Assembly (NCBI GenBank): GCA_025174535.1
Contig: JALBUN010000008.1
Coordinates: 1-64,000, forward strand
From: Cantharellus purpuraceus
Taxonomy: Eukaryota > Basidiomycota > Agaricomycetes > Cantharellales > Hydnaceae
DNA: 64,000 nucleotides
Direction: 5' to 3'
Below the pieces are notes generated by a model. That model saw nothing but the letters and a program-made list of their open reading frames with translations, was not told the DNA's origin and made no database searches. Shown one piece after another: positions 11,424-21,501 of this stretch (position 1 is its first letter; every line of letters starts with the position of its first letter). The position numbers were made by a program, and so were the translations under genes.

Positions 11424-11995
11424 GGATGGAGGGGCGACACGTATGCTTGTGTGCGATTATACCAAGGAAAGCAAAAGTCGAGCATTTGTATAAGGTGTTG
11501 CTAGCGCCCCCCGAATGGCTAAGACAGGACCTGAAGGCAGCCATCACCAATCTTACCATTGAAGTTCCGAAGGAAATTTGATTTATCCTGAAGCATGACT
11601 GCTGGAAGAATGACAAATGATGCCTACTATATTGCTGTTTAAACGCCGTTAGGGCTTGAAGTTTGAGAGGCTGAATGTGAAGTTTGCTACTAATTCATTG
11701 GAGTTAGTTGAGCAGTTTCAGGGCATGCGGGCAACCAAGGGCGAATATCAAGAGGTTTGAGTTTCACTTTGCTTTGTTGATGTTTAGGGTGCTCCTTGTT
11801 AAAACTGGTATGGTTATTCCCTCTACTTTGGTTGAGGAAAGCAGGAGAGGAAACAGCTTTCCCAGTAAGGAAAATCCAGCAAGACGTGATATCGGCAACA
11901 GTGTGAATATAGTGACGCAATTATAGTCACACTTCGCCACTCATGAATTTCAGTATTAAAGGCATTTCCCAATACTTCGTGTAACTAATATCGCT
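11424..11995 (-). repeat. Upstream region of HTC1, duplicated upstream of HTC2
   Basis: The roughly 570 bp before HTC1 match, in reverse complement, the region 45,123-46,025 before HTC2. Shared anchors include the block with GGGGGGCGCTAGCAACACC close to the start codon and the block with ACACGAAGTATTGGGAAATG at the far end. The HTC2 side carries two extra insertions of about 150 bp. It presumably holds the promoter. Confidence 0.75.
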
Positions 11996-12008
11996 ACTCT
12001 GCATCTTC

Positions 12009-12025
12009 AGAGAGAGAGAGAGAGA
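12009..12025. repeat. (AG)n microsatellite
   Basis: A run of eight AG units just beyond the duplicated HTC1 upstream block. Confidence 0.8.
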
Positions 12026-12631
12026 AGTTCAATTAGGGTGCTTGAAGCGCTTTGCGCTTATGGTGCACCATATCTACTTAGTTACAGTTGTGGTGTGAGT
12101 TACCCCTAGAGGGTGGACGTGTATGTACTACTTTTGTGAATAGAGATGAGGGTGATGGGATAAATGAAGCTATGGATTAAGAGCTTTATATCTGGCCAAC
12201 TTAATGGCTGGTGACGCGGTTCTAAACCTAGCGCACATTCGGGTATGTTTGCATCCCTGGGTCATTGCCTCTTTCTGCGTAGGGATCCCGCGTCTGGAGA
12301 ACCAGACGCGGTCGAAACTCCCCGCATCACCGGTATATGGGGCTTGGTGCATCGTGGTTATAGATGGCAGTGGTATGGTAATAGGGTATAGGGGTGTAGG
12401 TGGCTGTGAATGGTGGTACTGATTCTAGGGGGTTATCGGCCTTTGTTGTGTCTGTTGGGCTTTTCAGTTCGACTGGAGTGCTGGGCCGGGGGCGCGATGT
12501 GGGGTGGGATCCCCTGTGAGAGTACGGCAAAAAACGAGAGCCGTGAGCCGAATGTAGGGCTGACCTTGAGTGAGTCTGCGTCACTGGGATTTTAAGTCAG
12601 TAGTGTATGTTTCGAGATAAGTGGCGGTGGC
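12026..12631. other. Noncoding stretch, possibly the 3' UTR of the LINE fragment
   Basis: No credible ORF. It lies directly 3' of the minus-strand LINE ORF, so part of it may be LINE 3' untranslated sequence. No poly(A)/poly(T) end or target-site duplication was found. Confidence 0.4.
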
Positions 12632-13540
12632 TTAGGTGTCTTTGTTCTGGGCTACATCTTTGTAGTGTTCGAATCTGCCTGTGTTTCCTATGTAGTCGAG
12701 AGTATGGCTGATGACCTCTGTATTTCCAAGGAGTTGTGCGGTTGAGTAACTAGCTTTTCCGGTGTTCTGGCGTAGCTTCTTGCGTTGCTCTATGTATCTC
12801 TTGCAGTGATTTAGGAAATGTGCAACTGTCTCTGGTACTTTGCAGTGGGTGCATAGTGCAGAGTCTACGGCCTTGATGCGCTTGAGGAAGCAATTGAGTC
12901 CAACATGGCCAGTGCGCAGCTGTATTAGGATACTTGTCGCGCGACGGGGTAGGCCTAGGAGGTAGCGTGTTGTCTTGCGGCTAGGCAGGGTTGGGTCGAT
13001 TCTGCTTAGCTTTGAGTATCTTGGCGATTGTTGCCAGAGCACTTTCCATCTCATTTTTACGCTACTTTTCCTGTGGGCTTTGAGAGTGGCGACGCTGGCT
13101 GGTAGTTTTCGGTGTAGCAGGCATGGAAGATCTGGTTTGGGGGAGCAGATTCCTTCTGCTGCTGCCTTGGCAAGTGTGTCCGCCTTTTCGTTGCCGATCG
13201 CTGCTTTGTGTCCTGGAACCCATTTGAAGTGAATGAATAGGTGACCGCGTCTGGATTTGAGGCAATGGATGTTGGCGTGTATGGCATTGATGAGGTATTG
13301 CGCCGGCTGAGAGGTGTTATTGAGAAGTGCAGTAATAGCGGCCTGGCCGTCCAGAGCTATGAGGATTGTGCGGGCTGTACTTTGCTTGGATGCGATTTGG
13401 ATAGCCAATAATATACCAACTAGTTCTCCTTCAAAGACTGTGTTTTTGGATGATCTTCCAAGGCAGAATTGACGGTAGTTTCCTTCCGATAACGTGGTGG
13501 CCGCAGCGCCTATTTTTCCTGTTGCGAAGTGACGCGACAA
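12632..13540 (-). pseudogene. 5'-truncated non-LTR (LINE) retrotransposon: RNase H and C-terminal part of the polyprotein
   Basis: Open frame of 302 codons with no conventional start. It begins inside an RNase H domain: the first catalytic Asp (DGS-type) is missing, but FEGELVGILLAI (Glu), LIALDGQAAI (Asp) and GNEKADTLAKAA (Asp) are present, with the HFKWVPGHKAAIGN turn. A Cys/His segment follows (CTHCKVPETVAHFLNHC), as is usual at the end of fungal LINE polyproteins. There is no reverse transcriptase, so this is a 5'-truncated insertion typical of target-primed integration. The break at 13,540 meets a Copia-like LTR remnant. Confidence 0.85.
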
Positions 13541-13703
13541 TGACTAATCATTTGGATCTATTTGGCATACGACTATATAAGTAGACAGCGGGGTTCGTGG
13601 AAGATACTAGTCTTCTACTCCCACGAACTCTAGGTACAATATTACGATCATGAGTACATATACTAATCTAACTAGTCTTCTACTCCCACAAACTCTAGTC
13701 TTA
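13541..13703 (+). mobile_element. Remnant of a Copia-type 5' LTR
   Basis: Contains CTATATAAGTAGACAG (TATA-like) and two copies of CTAGTCTTCTACTCCCAC (from about 13,610 and 13,672). It runs up to the TTA that flanks the 7.8-kb element. On the far side of that element (21,501) a Copia primer-binding site begins at once, so this is most simply the LTR of the same Copia. Its end resembles the sequence beside the other Copia primer site near 40,766. The left LTR border is not clear. Confidence 0.55.
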
Positions 13704-14268
13704 GACGCTTGTTCGGAATCATGTCAGTATATAATATTCTGATGTATATGAGATATACATCAGAATTTCAATGATACATAAAGCCAGGGAGTTACAATTT
13801 GGATATCTTAAAAGATTTTTGATGTGTGAAATTTTCATAAATATAAACATATATTCTATATTTTAATAAACTTTTAAAGATAAGACATTTGGTTGAGATG
13901 AACATAATTATTTACATGGATATAATAGGAATGTATGTATTAATATAATTGGTATTATATAGGGTATTTAGATATACAAATACCAGGTGGGGATTAAAGA
14001 TAGTTCAAATTATGTTATAAGTATTGTATAAGAAAGAATCAATGATATTTGGATGTTCCTTCAAGAGAGTTGCCACCACTAAATCAGGAAAAAAGAATTA
14101 TTTTTGAGAATTATGCCAAAATATCAAAATATGTTTTAATCTAGTATATTGTGTAAAATTTGAGAATCATGTTGAAATATGAAAATAAGTTTGAATTGAA
14201 GTGTATTGTATAAAATTTGAGGAAAATAGGTTGTACATACGTATTTGTTGTATTTCTGAATAAGCTTC
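13704..14268 (+). repeat. 565-bp terminal repeat/MITE copy A
   Basis: Starts GACGCTTGTTCGGAA and ends TTCTGAATAAGCTTC, flanked by TTA on both sides. Nearly identical to the repeat at 20,933-21,497 and to the truncated copy at 55,931-56,358. No coding capacity. Structure fits a MITE of the Harbinger type. Confidence 0.85.
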
Positions 14269-14675
14269 TTAGGAAAGTCTTGGAAACAAACACCTTTAAT
14301 GCAGTGAAGCTATTTTTAAAACAAAGTAACTTAGTTAGTGCATAGTGGTAGATAATCTTGTTCTAACATGAGACTGTATGACTATCCCTCGTACTTTAGG
14401 GTGCTATACCATCAGATTTTCCATCCAAAGTGGTGGAAAATAATGATCCTGCTCCATACTAGTATATAACTCTGTTAATTTCTGTTCCAGAAGTGTGCCA
14501 TCAGTACATCTGTATAAAGTCAGTGATTGGAACCTTGATATTTATAAAGGAACTTACCTCAGAAACAAATCATGGAGGGATCCTATCCGAGATATATACC
14601 AATCATTAACTCTTCTATCAAACTCTATCTTGCATTGAAGCATAAAAGAGAGCATCTTCATAATGCTTATAACAT

Positions 14676-14772
14676 AAAAACATAATAATCATTTTATTAA
14701 GAAAGCAAGATGTATATATCTACTGCCTATACAAAATATCAAATGTTCAGAAAAAATGATTATTATGTTTTT
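14676..14772. repeat. Hairpin-forming inverted repeat upstream of the coiled-coil gene
   Basis: The arms 14676-14695 and 14753-14772 are perfect 20-bp reverse complements separated by 57 bp. It lies 36 nt before the start codon at 14808, so it could be a promoter, terminator or leader structure. Confidence 0.7.
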
Positions 14773-14807
14773 TCATTTCTGTTTTATAAGCAGAGAGGGA
14801 TTTGAAA

Positions 14808-15979
14808 ATGCCACAAATCTTTGAAGATATAAAAGCAATCAAAGGCTGGATAAGTGACAATGATGCACTGATAAAAGCTATGGCAAGTCAAATGGAAGTA
14901 AAAGATGAATTAATATCTGATCTTATAAATGTCAAGTCTTGGATGAGTGAAAAGGATAGGCAGATCACTATGCTTGAACAACAGGTTAATTCCCAGAGTC
15001 AGGAAATTCAGGTGCTTAAGAAACAGGTTGAGGAAAAAATACAATTATAACTACTTTGACAGACAGGAAAGAGAATTTAGATGAATGGATGAGTGAAATG
15101 AATGATATTGTATCAGGATTTGGAACAGATATTCATAAACTTCAGAGACAGGTTAATAGGTGTGTTGCCACAATATCAGACCATGGAACAGATATTCATC
15201 AACAGGTCAATACACATAATGCAGAGAATCTTATATTGGACTATAGAACAGATATTCATAAACTTCAGAAACAGGTTAATAGATGTATTGCAACAATATC
15301 AGACATTGTGGAATGGAAATCTGAAGTGCATGAGTGGATTGTAGAAACAGATGATACTGTAGTGGAACTTGGAACAGACATTAATAAACTTCAGAAACAG
15401 GGTGATAAATATAAAGCAATAATATCTGAGATTGTTGACTGGAAATTTGATATGAATCACTGGGCTGGAAAACAAGAACAGGAGGTAACAAGGTTACAGG
15501 AAAATGGTACCAGAAAGGTGACATTTAAGATAGTGAAAAGAGGTGTAGACTATATACTTATAGACTCAGATCAGTCTTGTAGACTAAATAGAATGGAATT
15601 ATTCATAAATGGTGAGCCTAGAAAACTATCTACAATATATACTAGAAAGAATGAAATGTCATCATATGACGGAGATGGTAATAGGATTAATTTTCAAACA
15701 TGGAAGCAAGGAATGACTCAAGGTTTAAGGCATCAAGAAAAAAGGTCTAATGAACGATCTCAAACTCCTAGTTCAAGGCATCAAGAAAAAAGGTCTAAGG
15801 AACGATCTGATTCAGACTCTGATCAATCTGATTCAGACTCTGATCAATCTGATTCAGACTCTGATCAATCTGATTCAGACTCTGATCAATCTGATTCAGA
15901 CTCTGATCAATCTGATTCAGACTCTGATCAATCTCAAATTCCTAGTTCAAGAAAAAGATGTAGAGGGAGAACCCAGTAA
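14808..15979 (+). pseudogene. Coiled-coil protein with Ser/Asp repeat tail, split by one frameshift
   Basis: ATG at 14808 opens a coiled-coil frame that stops at 15,050. The next frame continues directly to 15,979 with the same style of sequence, so one base has been gained or lost, most simply at the A6 run 15034-15039. Together they give about 390 residues. The second part has repeated modules of the type GTDIHKLQKQVNRCIATISD, a small region about 60 residues long beginning KVTFKIVKRG, and a tail with six SDSDSDQ repeats ending in basic residues. The fold resembles a rod with an acidic tail. Function unknown; no homology recognised. The frameshift may be real decay or a homopolymer sequencing error. 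Confidence 0.6.
15809..15934 (+). repeat. 21-bp tandem repeat, six units, encoding SDSDSDQ
   Basis: Six consecutive near-identical copies of GATTCAGACTCTGATCAATC plus T. In frame in the coiled-coil gene. Rejected as CRISPR: no spacers. Confidence 0.9.
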
Positions 15980-16825
15980 TGTAAGACTCCGAAGACGTAG
16001 GATACAAGGTCACCTTGGAGTGAATGGCTGTCCATGAGCAGTCTAATGATGTCCCTATCTGTCGTTTCATTTCTCCATGATTTCCCCTTTAGTAGCTCAA
16101 CTTCACACGCTTCGTCAGCTGGCTTGATCAGCATTTCTTGCATCATTTGCTCCTCATATTGTGTCATTGTGCCCTGGGAATTTGTATATAAAAGGGCGCT
16201 AGTTTTTGCCTTTGGAATCAAAAAACAAGTTTTCAGCCAACGCTCTAAGTCTACACTCTACATCACAATCCATCATCTCTACACTGAGGTAAAACACCTT
16301 GGTTCAACGATCAGATTTCCCTCCGCCACCGAGAGGTTGCTTCTCCTGAAACCAGCTTTCATGTACCTCCCAACCAGGCTCCGCATTGTCATCCAGTCAC
16401 AGAGCACGATCAGCCATCGGGACCGACCTTTGCTCCCATCCTCATCCAACCACAGAGCACTATCCCACTTCCCTGTTACGTACTCCTCGCCCTGATTGAT
16501 CTTTTGAGTGCTGAACAACTGCGTTACACACCGTCTGCTTGCTAGGACCATTGCACGCAGGCTTATAGGATCTATTCCATAAGCTAACCGACACCGAGTG
16601 ACATCATCGGGCTGCTCAAGGACAACGATTCAATTATCTGGTACACCATGCCGCTGCAAAGTCTCACCTACTGTCTGCTCAGTAAGTGCATCATTATCAA
16701 CCCTCACAGCCAAAAGGCTGTCCTTTGATAATGTGATCAAACTGCTCCTGACAAGTTGACCTTCCATCCGACGTCATTACCATGATATGATAATATCCAA
16801 TCGGCTGGTACACCTATTTAGCTAT
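15980..16825 (+). mobile_element. Partial copy of LTR-like element H inside the AT-rich transposon
   Basis: GC content rises abruptly. From about 16,049 the sequence matches 25,890-26,475 (element H), including GTATATAAAAGGGCGCTAG, a TATA-like signal. The tail from about 16,600 to 16,825 is not found in the other H copies. It is a secondary insertion into the AT-rich element; exact borders and target duplication are unclear. Confidence 0.6.
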
Positions 16826-17085
16826 GCAGCAAAGAATTTGGAATGAAAGACTGGCAAGATAGGAAACAAGGAACTGGTAGAAGAATGATAGATGAAAGGA
16901 CAGGGAATTCTGTATGGGACTTTGTTGTAGTATTCAGAACGAGTGCATGCATCTGGCTATTGACAACTTTAGAAAATATATATAATTCAATTTATAAATA
17001 TTAGATAAAAATATGGACATTCTGCTCTTCAGAACTATGCACATATCTAGTAAATAAATTTTATATATCCTTCTTTATTGACATC

Positions 17086-17577
17086 ATGGGTAAAGATAAG
17101 AAGTGCAATGATTGGAGTTCTCATGATCTTTGGGATTATGGTATAATGGTTGACACACAATGGACTAAACAGTTTTTTGAGACAGATTTTAGAGATATTA
17201 CTTTAGATACTGATGATGAGATCCTCAGTTTTGATTACAAAAAGATGATGTGAAATGTTTAAAGGAGTCTTCAAGAAAATTTTTTACATACTTAGATAAG
17301 GAAGAATAAGGGAAAAAGTGCTTTAGAGGAAATGACAATACCTTGCATTCAAACATCGAGAAAAGTCCCCCAGTTTTACCTAGTAACTGTTACAAGAGAG
17401 CTTGATCATGCTATCACAGAAGGGTTGTTTTCAGAAGTGATAACAAATGTAAGGTGTTGTTTCCCTGTAACAGTAACAGGTATGAAACATATTAATAGTA
17501 GAAAGAATGTTCTACAGTGTTTTGAAGCATTTAAGAAGTTTGTAGATATACTTGATAGGAAATTAGATGAGAAATAA
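17086..17577 (+). pseudogene. Unknown acidic protein, broken by a frameshift and a stop
   Basis: ATG 17086 opens a 55-aa frame (to 17253) beginning MGKDKKCNDW, rich in Asp and Trp. After a one-base shift, the neighbouring frame continues from about 17,240 to a TAA near 17,310 and then, past that stop, joins the frame of the 81-aa ORF 17332-17577, which has repeated VTVTREL/FPVTVTGM strings. The pieces read like one former protein of about 160 residues. No family recognised. The small intact ORF 17332-17577 could still be translated alone. Confidence 0.45.
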
Positions 17578-17615
17578 TGAGTTTTGAAAATTAATATATA
17601 ATAACCAGAGACACC

Positions 17616-17795
17616 ATGTTGAATATACCCGAGATTGGTGATAAGGTATCATTTATCAATGCAAGAACACAAATGACAGTGACAGGTATTGTTACATTAG
17701 TAACTGGCACTTTGTCAGATGACACTTTGCTAATAACTGTTACTTATGATGACAATGAGATTCAGCTACCACTACGTTCACTACAACAAGTATAA
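17616..17795 (+). CDS. Small protein of 59 aa, unknown
   Basis: Complete ATG-to-TAA frame starting MLNIPEIGDKVSFINARTQ, rich in alternating hydrophobic and Thr residues, predicted all-beta and suggestive of a small barrel. It starts 39 nt after the preceding ORF and shares the AT-rich codon use of the element. It could be a cargo gene of the transposon. Function unknown. Confidence 0.4.
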   Translation: MLNIPEIGDKVSFINARTQMTVTGIVTLVTGTLSDDTLLITVTYDDNEIQLPLRSLQQV

Positions 17796-18087
17796 GATAA
17801 ATCAGATAAGTGAATATGCAATATTTTTATTCACTCAAATGAAGGCATGTGTGGTGATAGTGAAAAATTCAAATTACTTGGAAGTGCAATCATATAACTA
17901 CTACATCTGTAGTTACAGATTGTAAGGATATTAAATGTCCTAAGAGCTCTGAACATTCAAAAATACTCATCATGATACTAATGGTACTTATTGTTGTGTG
18001 AACAAAAGTTCAAATCTTGAAATTATCCAAGTGAAAATAGATGAAAAATGTTGTGAGTGTAGAAACTAGGACTTTTAAATCAACTCC

Positions 18088-18738
18088 TTATGAGGATTCT
18101 TTGAACATCTGATTTCTTATACTTTGGAATATAATGTCAATAGCATTAGAACACTCTTCAAACTGAGCTTCTATGCTGTATCCAGAGGAAGGATATACAA
18201 CAATTGAAACACCCTGATTGTTATTGGTGGTTTCATATAATTTTAACCTACCATCCTTAGTTATGATCATACCATAGATTGTGATTTTACTTTTCTTGAA
18301 AACTCTCTGCTGTTGTTTCAATGCAACAACCATTGATGTAACCAAATTGTTATACACATCACAGTTCTTACAAGTTTCCCCAGCAATAGAAATATCACAC
18401 TTCTTGCCAGTTTCTCTAGCAATAGAAATATTACAACTAGGCAGATTATCCTGTTGCATGGTTTGCAGACTTGACATACAATGATTTTGTTGAATCCAGG
18501 TTGAATTACTTATTTCATTGCCCTTTTCAATCATCTTATTGTACAGTGCTTCTGGTGTTTTATCTCTTTCCTGAGAAACCGATCCAGCTGGAAAGAAGTC
18601 CTTTGGGGGATTTCTTAATCTGAATTTTATGTAGATGGTGTCAGAGTCTATATACAAAGGATTTTCATCATCCTCTGGTTCTTTTTTAACAAAGACAGTA
18701 GATATTTTACGAACAACTTGCTTAGAGACAGACAACAT
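18088..18738 (-). CDS. Unknown 216-aa protein on the reverse strand of the AT-rich element
   Basis: Complete frame with ATG and stop, starting MLSVSKQVVRKISTVFVKKE. Contains a repeated motif, SIARETGKKCDISIAGETCKNC, with paired Cys, followed by a segment KSKITIYGMIITKDGRLKLYE that looks like a small alpha/beta fold. No family recognised. It is divergent from the downstream transposase gene, so the roughly 90 bp between 18,738 and 18,826 may be a shared promoter. AT-rich codon usage like its neighbours. Cargo or accessory protein of the element is inference. Confidence 0.55.
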   Translation of the reverse strand: MLSVSKQVVRKISTVFVKKEPEDDENPLYIDSDTIYIKFRLRNPPKDFFPAGSVSQERDKTPEALYNKMIEKGNEISNSTWIQQNHCMSSLQTMQQDNLPSCNISIARETGKKCDISIAGETCKNCDVYNNLVTSMVVALKQQQRVFKKSKITIYGMIITKDGRLKLYETTNNNQGVSIVVYPSSGYSIEAQFEECSNAIDIIFQSIRNQMFKESS

Positions 18739-18825
18739 AGCTTCATAGAATAAATATTATTTAATTTAAAATTCAATTATGAACATATTTTTGTTTTACT
18801 GTAATATAAGAGTATCTTAGTCAAA

Positions 18826-19026
18826 ATGCCCTCAGACCAGCAAAAACGCACAAAGGAGCAAAAAGAGAAAGAGCAAAAAGAGAAAGAAGAAAAAGAGCTT
18901 CAGCAACTTAAAATGTGGAATGATCAAAGGGACAGAGCATATAATAAGTTGATGGACAATCATTGGAATTTTCTATACACAAAGTGGCCTGTCTTAGAAC
19001 ACAAAAATATCATAGAACAAAACTAA
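18826..19026 (+). CDS. Short Lys/Glu-rich ORF, possible N-terminus of the transposase
   Basis: A 66-aa frame starting MPSDQQKRTKEQKEKEQ, a charged helix, then a Trp-containing segment (WNFLYTKWPVLEHKNI). It ends just before the transposase-like frames. Either a separate small protein or the transposase N-terminus cut off by a frameshift. Confidence 0.45.
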   Translation: MPSDQQKRTKEQKEKEQKEKEEKELQQLKMWNDQRDRAYNKLMDNHWNFLYTKWPVLEHKNIIEQN

Positions 19027-19057
19027 AAGATATGAATGACATGGATGATGTAAAAAA

Positions 19058-20298
19058 GTAGTATATAACAAGCTTGGACCAATACCAGTATTTTTCTTTC
19101 TTGTGGTATTGTTTTCAGTTGAAGAACATTCTACACCTTATAGAGAGATAGAAAAAGGCTTGTTAGTACTATATCATCTACTCAAAGGTCCTACTTATGA
19201 AGAAATAGGAAATTTCATGCCATCAAGTAGCTTTTATGATGTTCATAAGGAATTTTATGGTCGTCTGCATCATCTTAACTTTGATCTAGATAAACAAGTT
19301 ACTGATTCACTGCATACAATGTTCTCAAATATAATAATAAGGATATTATCAGCTCTTATAAAGAATCCTCCAAAAATGGAATCAGTGACATTACTTATTG
19401 ATGGTCATGATACAAGAGGAATTTTGATTGGATCGACATCTGAAGAGGGGTACTCACATAAATTTAAAAGGCAGGATTTCGTACTCAAGTATGCATTGAC
19501 ATTAATCAAATGGTTCTATTCACCTCACCTTCATTGGCATGTAAACTAAATCCTGATGCAAAAATGTTTGTAGAGATGGCTGTATGGAATAAAATAGATA
19601 AGAATGATCAGATAGGCTTTGATGGAGCTTATCCATCTGCTATTCCAGAAGTAGTAAAGGCAAGTATATTAAAGCCTAAGAACTTCTTTTATCCTTTTCG
19701 GAAGCCAAAAATGTTGAACTTAAACCTGAAGAAAAGATTTTTAATAAGAAGTTTGGTGCCTTTCGTTCAACAGTAGAAGCATTCTTTGGAGGGTTTGCAA
19801 TATTGTTTGAAAAATTTGATAATAAGAGATCTATTAGAACTACAAATCCTGCTGTCTTTAATCTGGAATTAAAGGTAGCATGTCTATTATGGAATATTAA
19901 GAAATTTGTAGAACTACGTAAGATCAAACCATCCCCTTATCATGAAAAATGGTGTGAACAATATTTTGATTACCCTGAGGAAGAGGACCCAGATATTGAG
20001 CCACCCAGATCATTACTTGAAAGAGCAGAAGATGTTGACAAGATGACTCTATCTCAACAACGACTATTAGAAAGATGTGAGTATGATGTGGAGATGCATT
20101 ATGAGACTGAAAATGAAGTAGAACAAATAATAAGGCAAAGAAAAAGGAAAGTACGAAGAATATTTAGTTAAATGGAAATGTTATGCAGAGAAAACTTGGG
20201 AAGCAACATCAAGCTTTAAATCTACAGAATGTATTAAAGAGTATTGGAAAGACAATAGTAATAGTATTATTGTATACCTATGCTACATTCAACTGTAA
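19058..20298 (+). pseudogene. PIF/Harbinger-like DDE transposase with C-terminal chromodomain, frameshifted
   Basis: Reading three frames in turn gives one continuous protein: helical N-part (PTYEEIGNFMPSSSFYDV), first acidic motif LLIDGHDTRG (Asp), second GFDGAYP (Asp, equivalent to the GDSGYP-type motif), third RSTVEAFFGGFA (Glu), then a conserved helix ACLLWNIKKFVELR. This D-D-E order and the motif around each residue fit the DDE_Tnp_4/Harbinger class. After an acidic linker (YPEEEDPDIEPP) comes a chromodomain: NEVEQIIRQRKRK, EEYLVKWKCY, TWEATSSF. Single-base frameshifts lie near 19,545, 19,705 and 20,143, the last two at A-runs. It is probably inactive as read. The chromodomain could target insertion to modified histones. 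Confidence 0.65.
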
Positions 20299-20355
20299 AT
20301 TTTTTTTTCCCAGAATAAAATTGAATATTTGTATGTTTTATACTTATAGGTATCT

Positions 20356-20853
20356 ATGGAGACTGATCCATTACTGAAACAGCTTCTCAATCAACAGTTT
20401 TACCAAAAGCCTTTTCACAGCAATCCACACCGTCTAGCTAATTGTGCAACGTGTGACTGGTACCCCTTTGGGCAGTATCTGGACCGTTCATATGCTGAAG
20501 GTGAAGTGTTCCAGCTTTCAAAGTATCCTCATATCAAATATGTATTTCTTGGTCTACAACCTGATAAAATAGGCTATAATGAAAGTGATCCTATTTTTGT
20601 AGCAGAATTTGCAGGTTTTCTGAATAAAACCAACAGATTTGTAAGTGGTTCTGATCCAACCTCTGGATATGCACACATTATAACCACACATGTGAATCAG
20701 GCGTTTGTTAGACAGCCAGGCCCAGATATAAATAGGCAGAAACTATATCTTGGCCGTACAGTGCACATGATCTACATAACTAGTATTGGTATACTATTGG
20801 CTTTGCTGTGTTGGATAGTGTCCAGACATACCAATGAAGATAAGAATTCATAA
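20356..20853 (+). CDS. Unknown 165-aa protein with C-terminal membrane anchor
   Basis: Complete frame from ATG, starting METDPLLKQLLNQQFYQKPF. It contains a CATCDW motif, several aromatic residues and, at residues about 137-155, one hydrophobic segment (YITSIGILLALLCWIVS) followed by a short polar tail, so it looks like a tail-anchored membrane protein. No family recognised. It lies just downstream of the transposase, 80 bp before the right terminal repeat. A membrane protein is not part of ordinary Harbinger elements. Confidence 0.55.
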   Translation: METDPLLKQLLNQQFYQKPFHSNPHRLANCATCDWYPFGQYLDRSYAEGEVFQLSKYPHIKYVFLGLQPDKIGYNESDPIFVAEFAGFLNKTNRFVSGSDPTSGYAHIITTHVNQAFVRQPGPDINRQKLYLGRTVHMIYITSIGILLALLCWIVSRHTNEDKNS

Positions 20854-20932
20854 TGGCATGTCTAAATCTATGGAGAAAGAAGCTTGTTGATGATATAAGG
20901 TGATGATTTTTGTTTTTAAAATGACCTCCCTA

Positions 20933-21497
20933 GACGCTTGTTCGGAATCATGTCAGTATACAATATTCTGATGTATATGAGATATACATCAGAATTTCAA
21001 TGATACATAAAGCCAGGGAGTTACAATTTGGATATCTTAAAAGATTTGGATGTGTGAAATTTTCATAAATATAAACATATATTCTATATTTTAATAAACT
21101 TTTAAAGATAAGACATTTGGTTGAGATGAACATAATTATTTACATGGATATAATAGGAATGTATGTATTAATATAATTGGTATTATATAGGGTATTTAGA
21201 TATACAAATACCAGGTGGGGATTAAAGATAGTTCAAATTATGTTATAAGTATTGTATAAGAAAGAATCAATGATATTTGGATGTTCCTTCAAGAGAGTTG
21301 CCACCACTAAATCAGGAAAAAAAGAATTATTTTTGAGAATTATGCCAAAATATCAAAATATGTTTTAATCTAGTATATTGTGTAAAATTTGAGAATCATG
21401 TTGAAATATGAAAATAAGTTTGAATTGAAGTGTATTGTATAAAATTTGAGGAAAATAGGTTGTACATACGTATTTGTTGTATTTCTGAATAAGCGTC
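20933..21497 (+). repeat. 565-bp terminal repeat/MITE copy B
   Basis: Same length and almost the same sequence as copy A. Flanked by CTA on the inner side and TTA on the outer side. Ends TTCTGAATAAGCGTC. Confidence 0.85.
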
Positions 21498-21501
21498 TTA
21501 A

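Larger units (their letters stand above)
13704..21497 (+). mobile_element. 7.8-kb AT-rich composite PIF/Harbinger-like DNA transposon
   Basis: Bounded by TTA on both sides (13701-13703 and 21498-21500), the 3-bp TWA-type duplication expected of PIF/Harbinger elements. Outer termini GACGCTTGTTCGGAA and, in reverse complement, GACGCTTATTCAGAA match at 13 of 15 positions. Each end carries the same 565-bp repeat in direct orientation, and each repeat itself has both inverted termini. The interior is strongly AT-rich and holds a coiled-coil gene, several small ORFs, a minus-strand ORF, a DDE transposase with chromodomain and a membrane-anchored ORF, plus a secondary LTR-derived insertion at about 15,980-16,825. 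The composite could be one element or a core trapped between two MITEs. Confidence 0.7.

Noticed and set aside
15809..15934. Regular 21-bp repeats that could suggest a CRISPR-like array
   Set aside because: Units are contiguous without spacers and are in frame with the coiled-coil gene.
13704..21497. 565-bp direct repeats interpreted as retrotransposon LTRs
   Set aside because: They do not begin TG and end CA, have inverted termini with TTA flanks, and the interior lacks gag and pol.
13704..21497. AT-rich block as an integrated virus or mitochondrial plasmid
   Set aside because: No polymerase, capsid or ATPase motifs were seen; the DDE enzyme and TTA flanks fit a DNA transposon better. Not excluded for the unknown ORFs.
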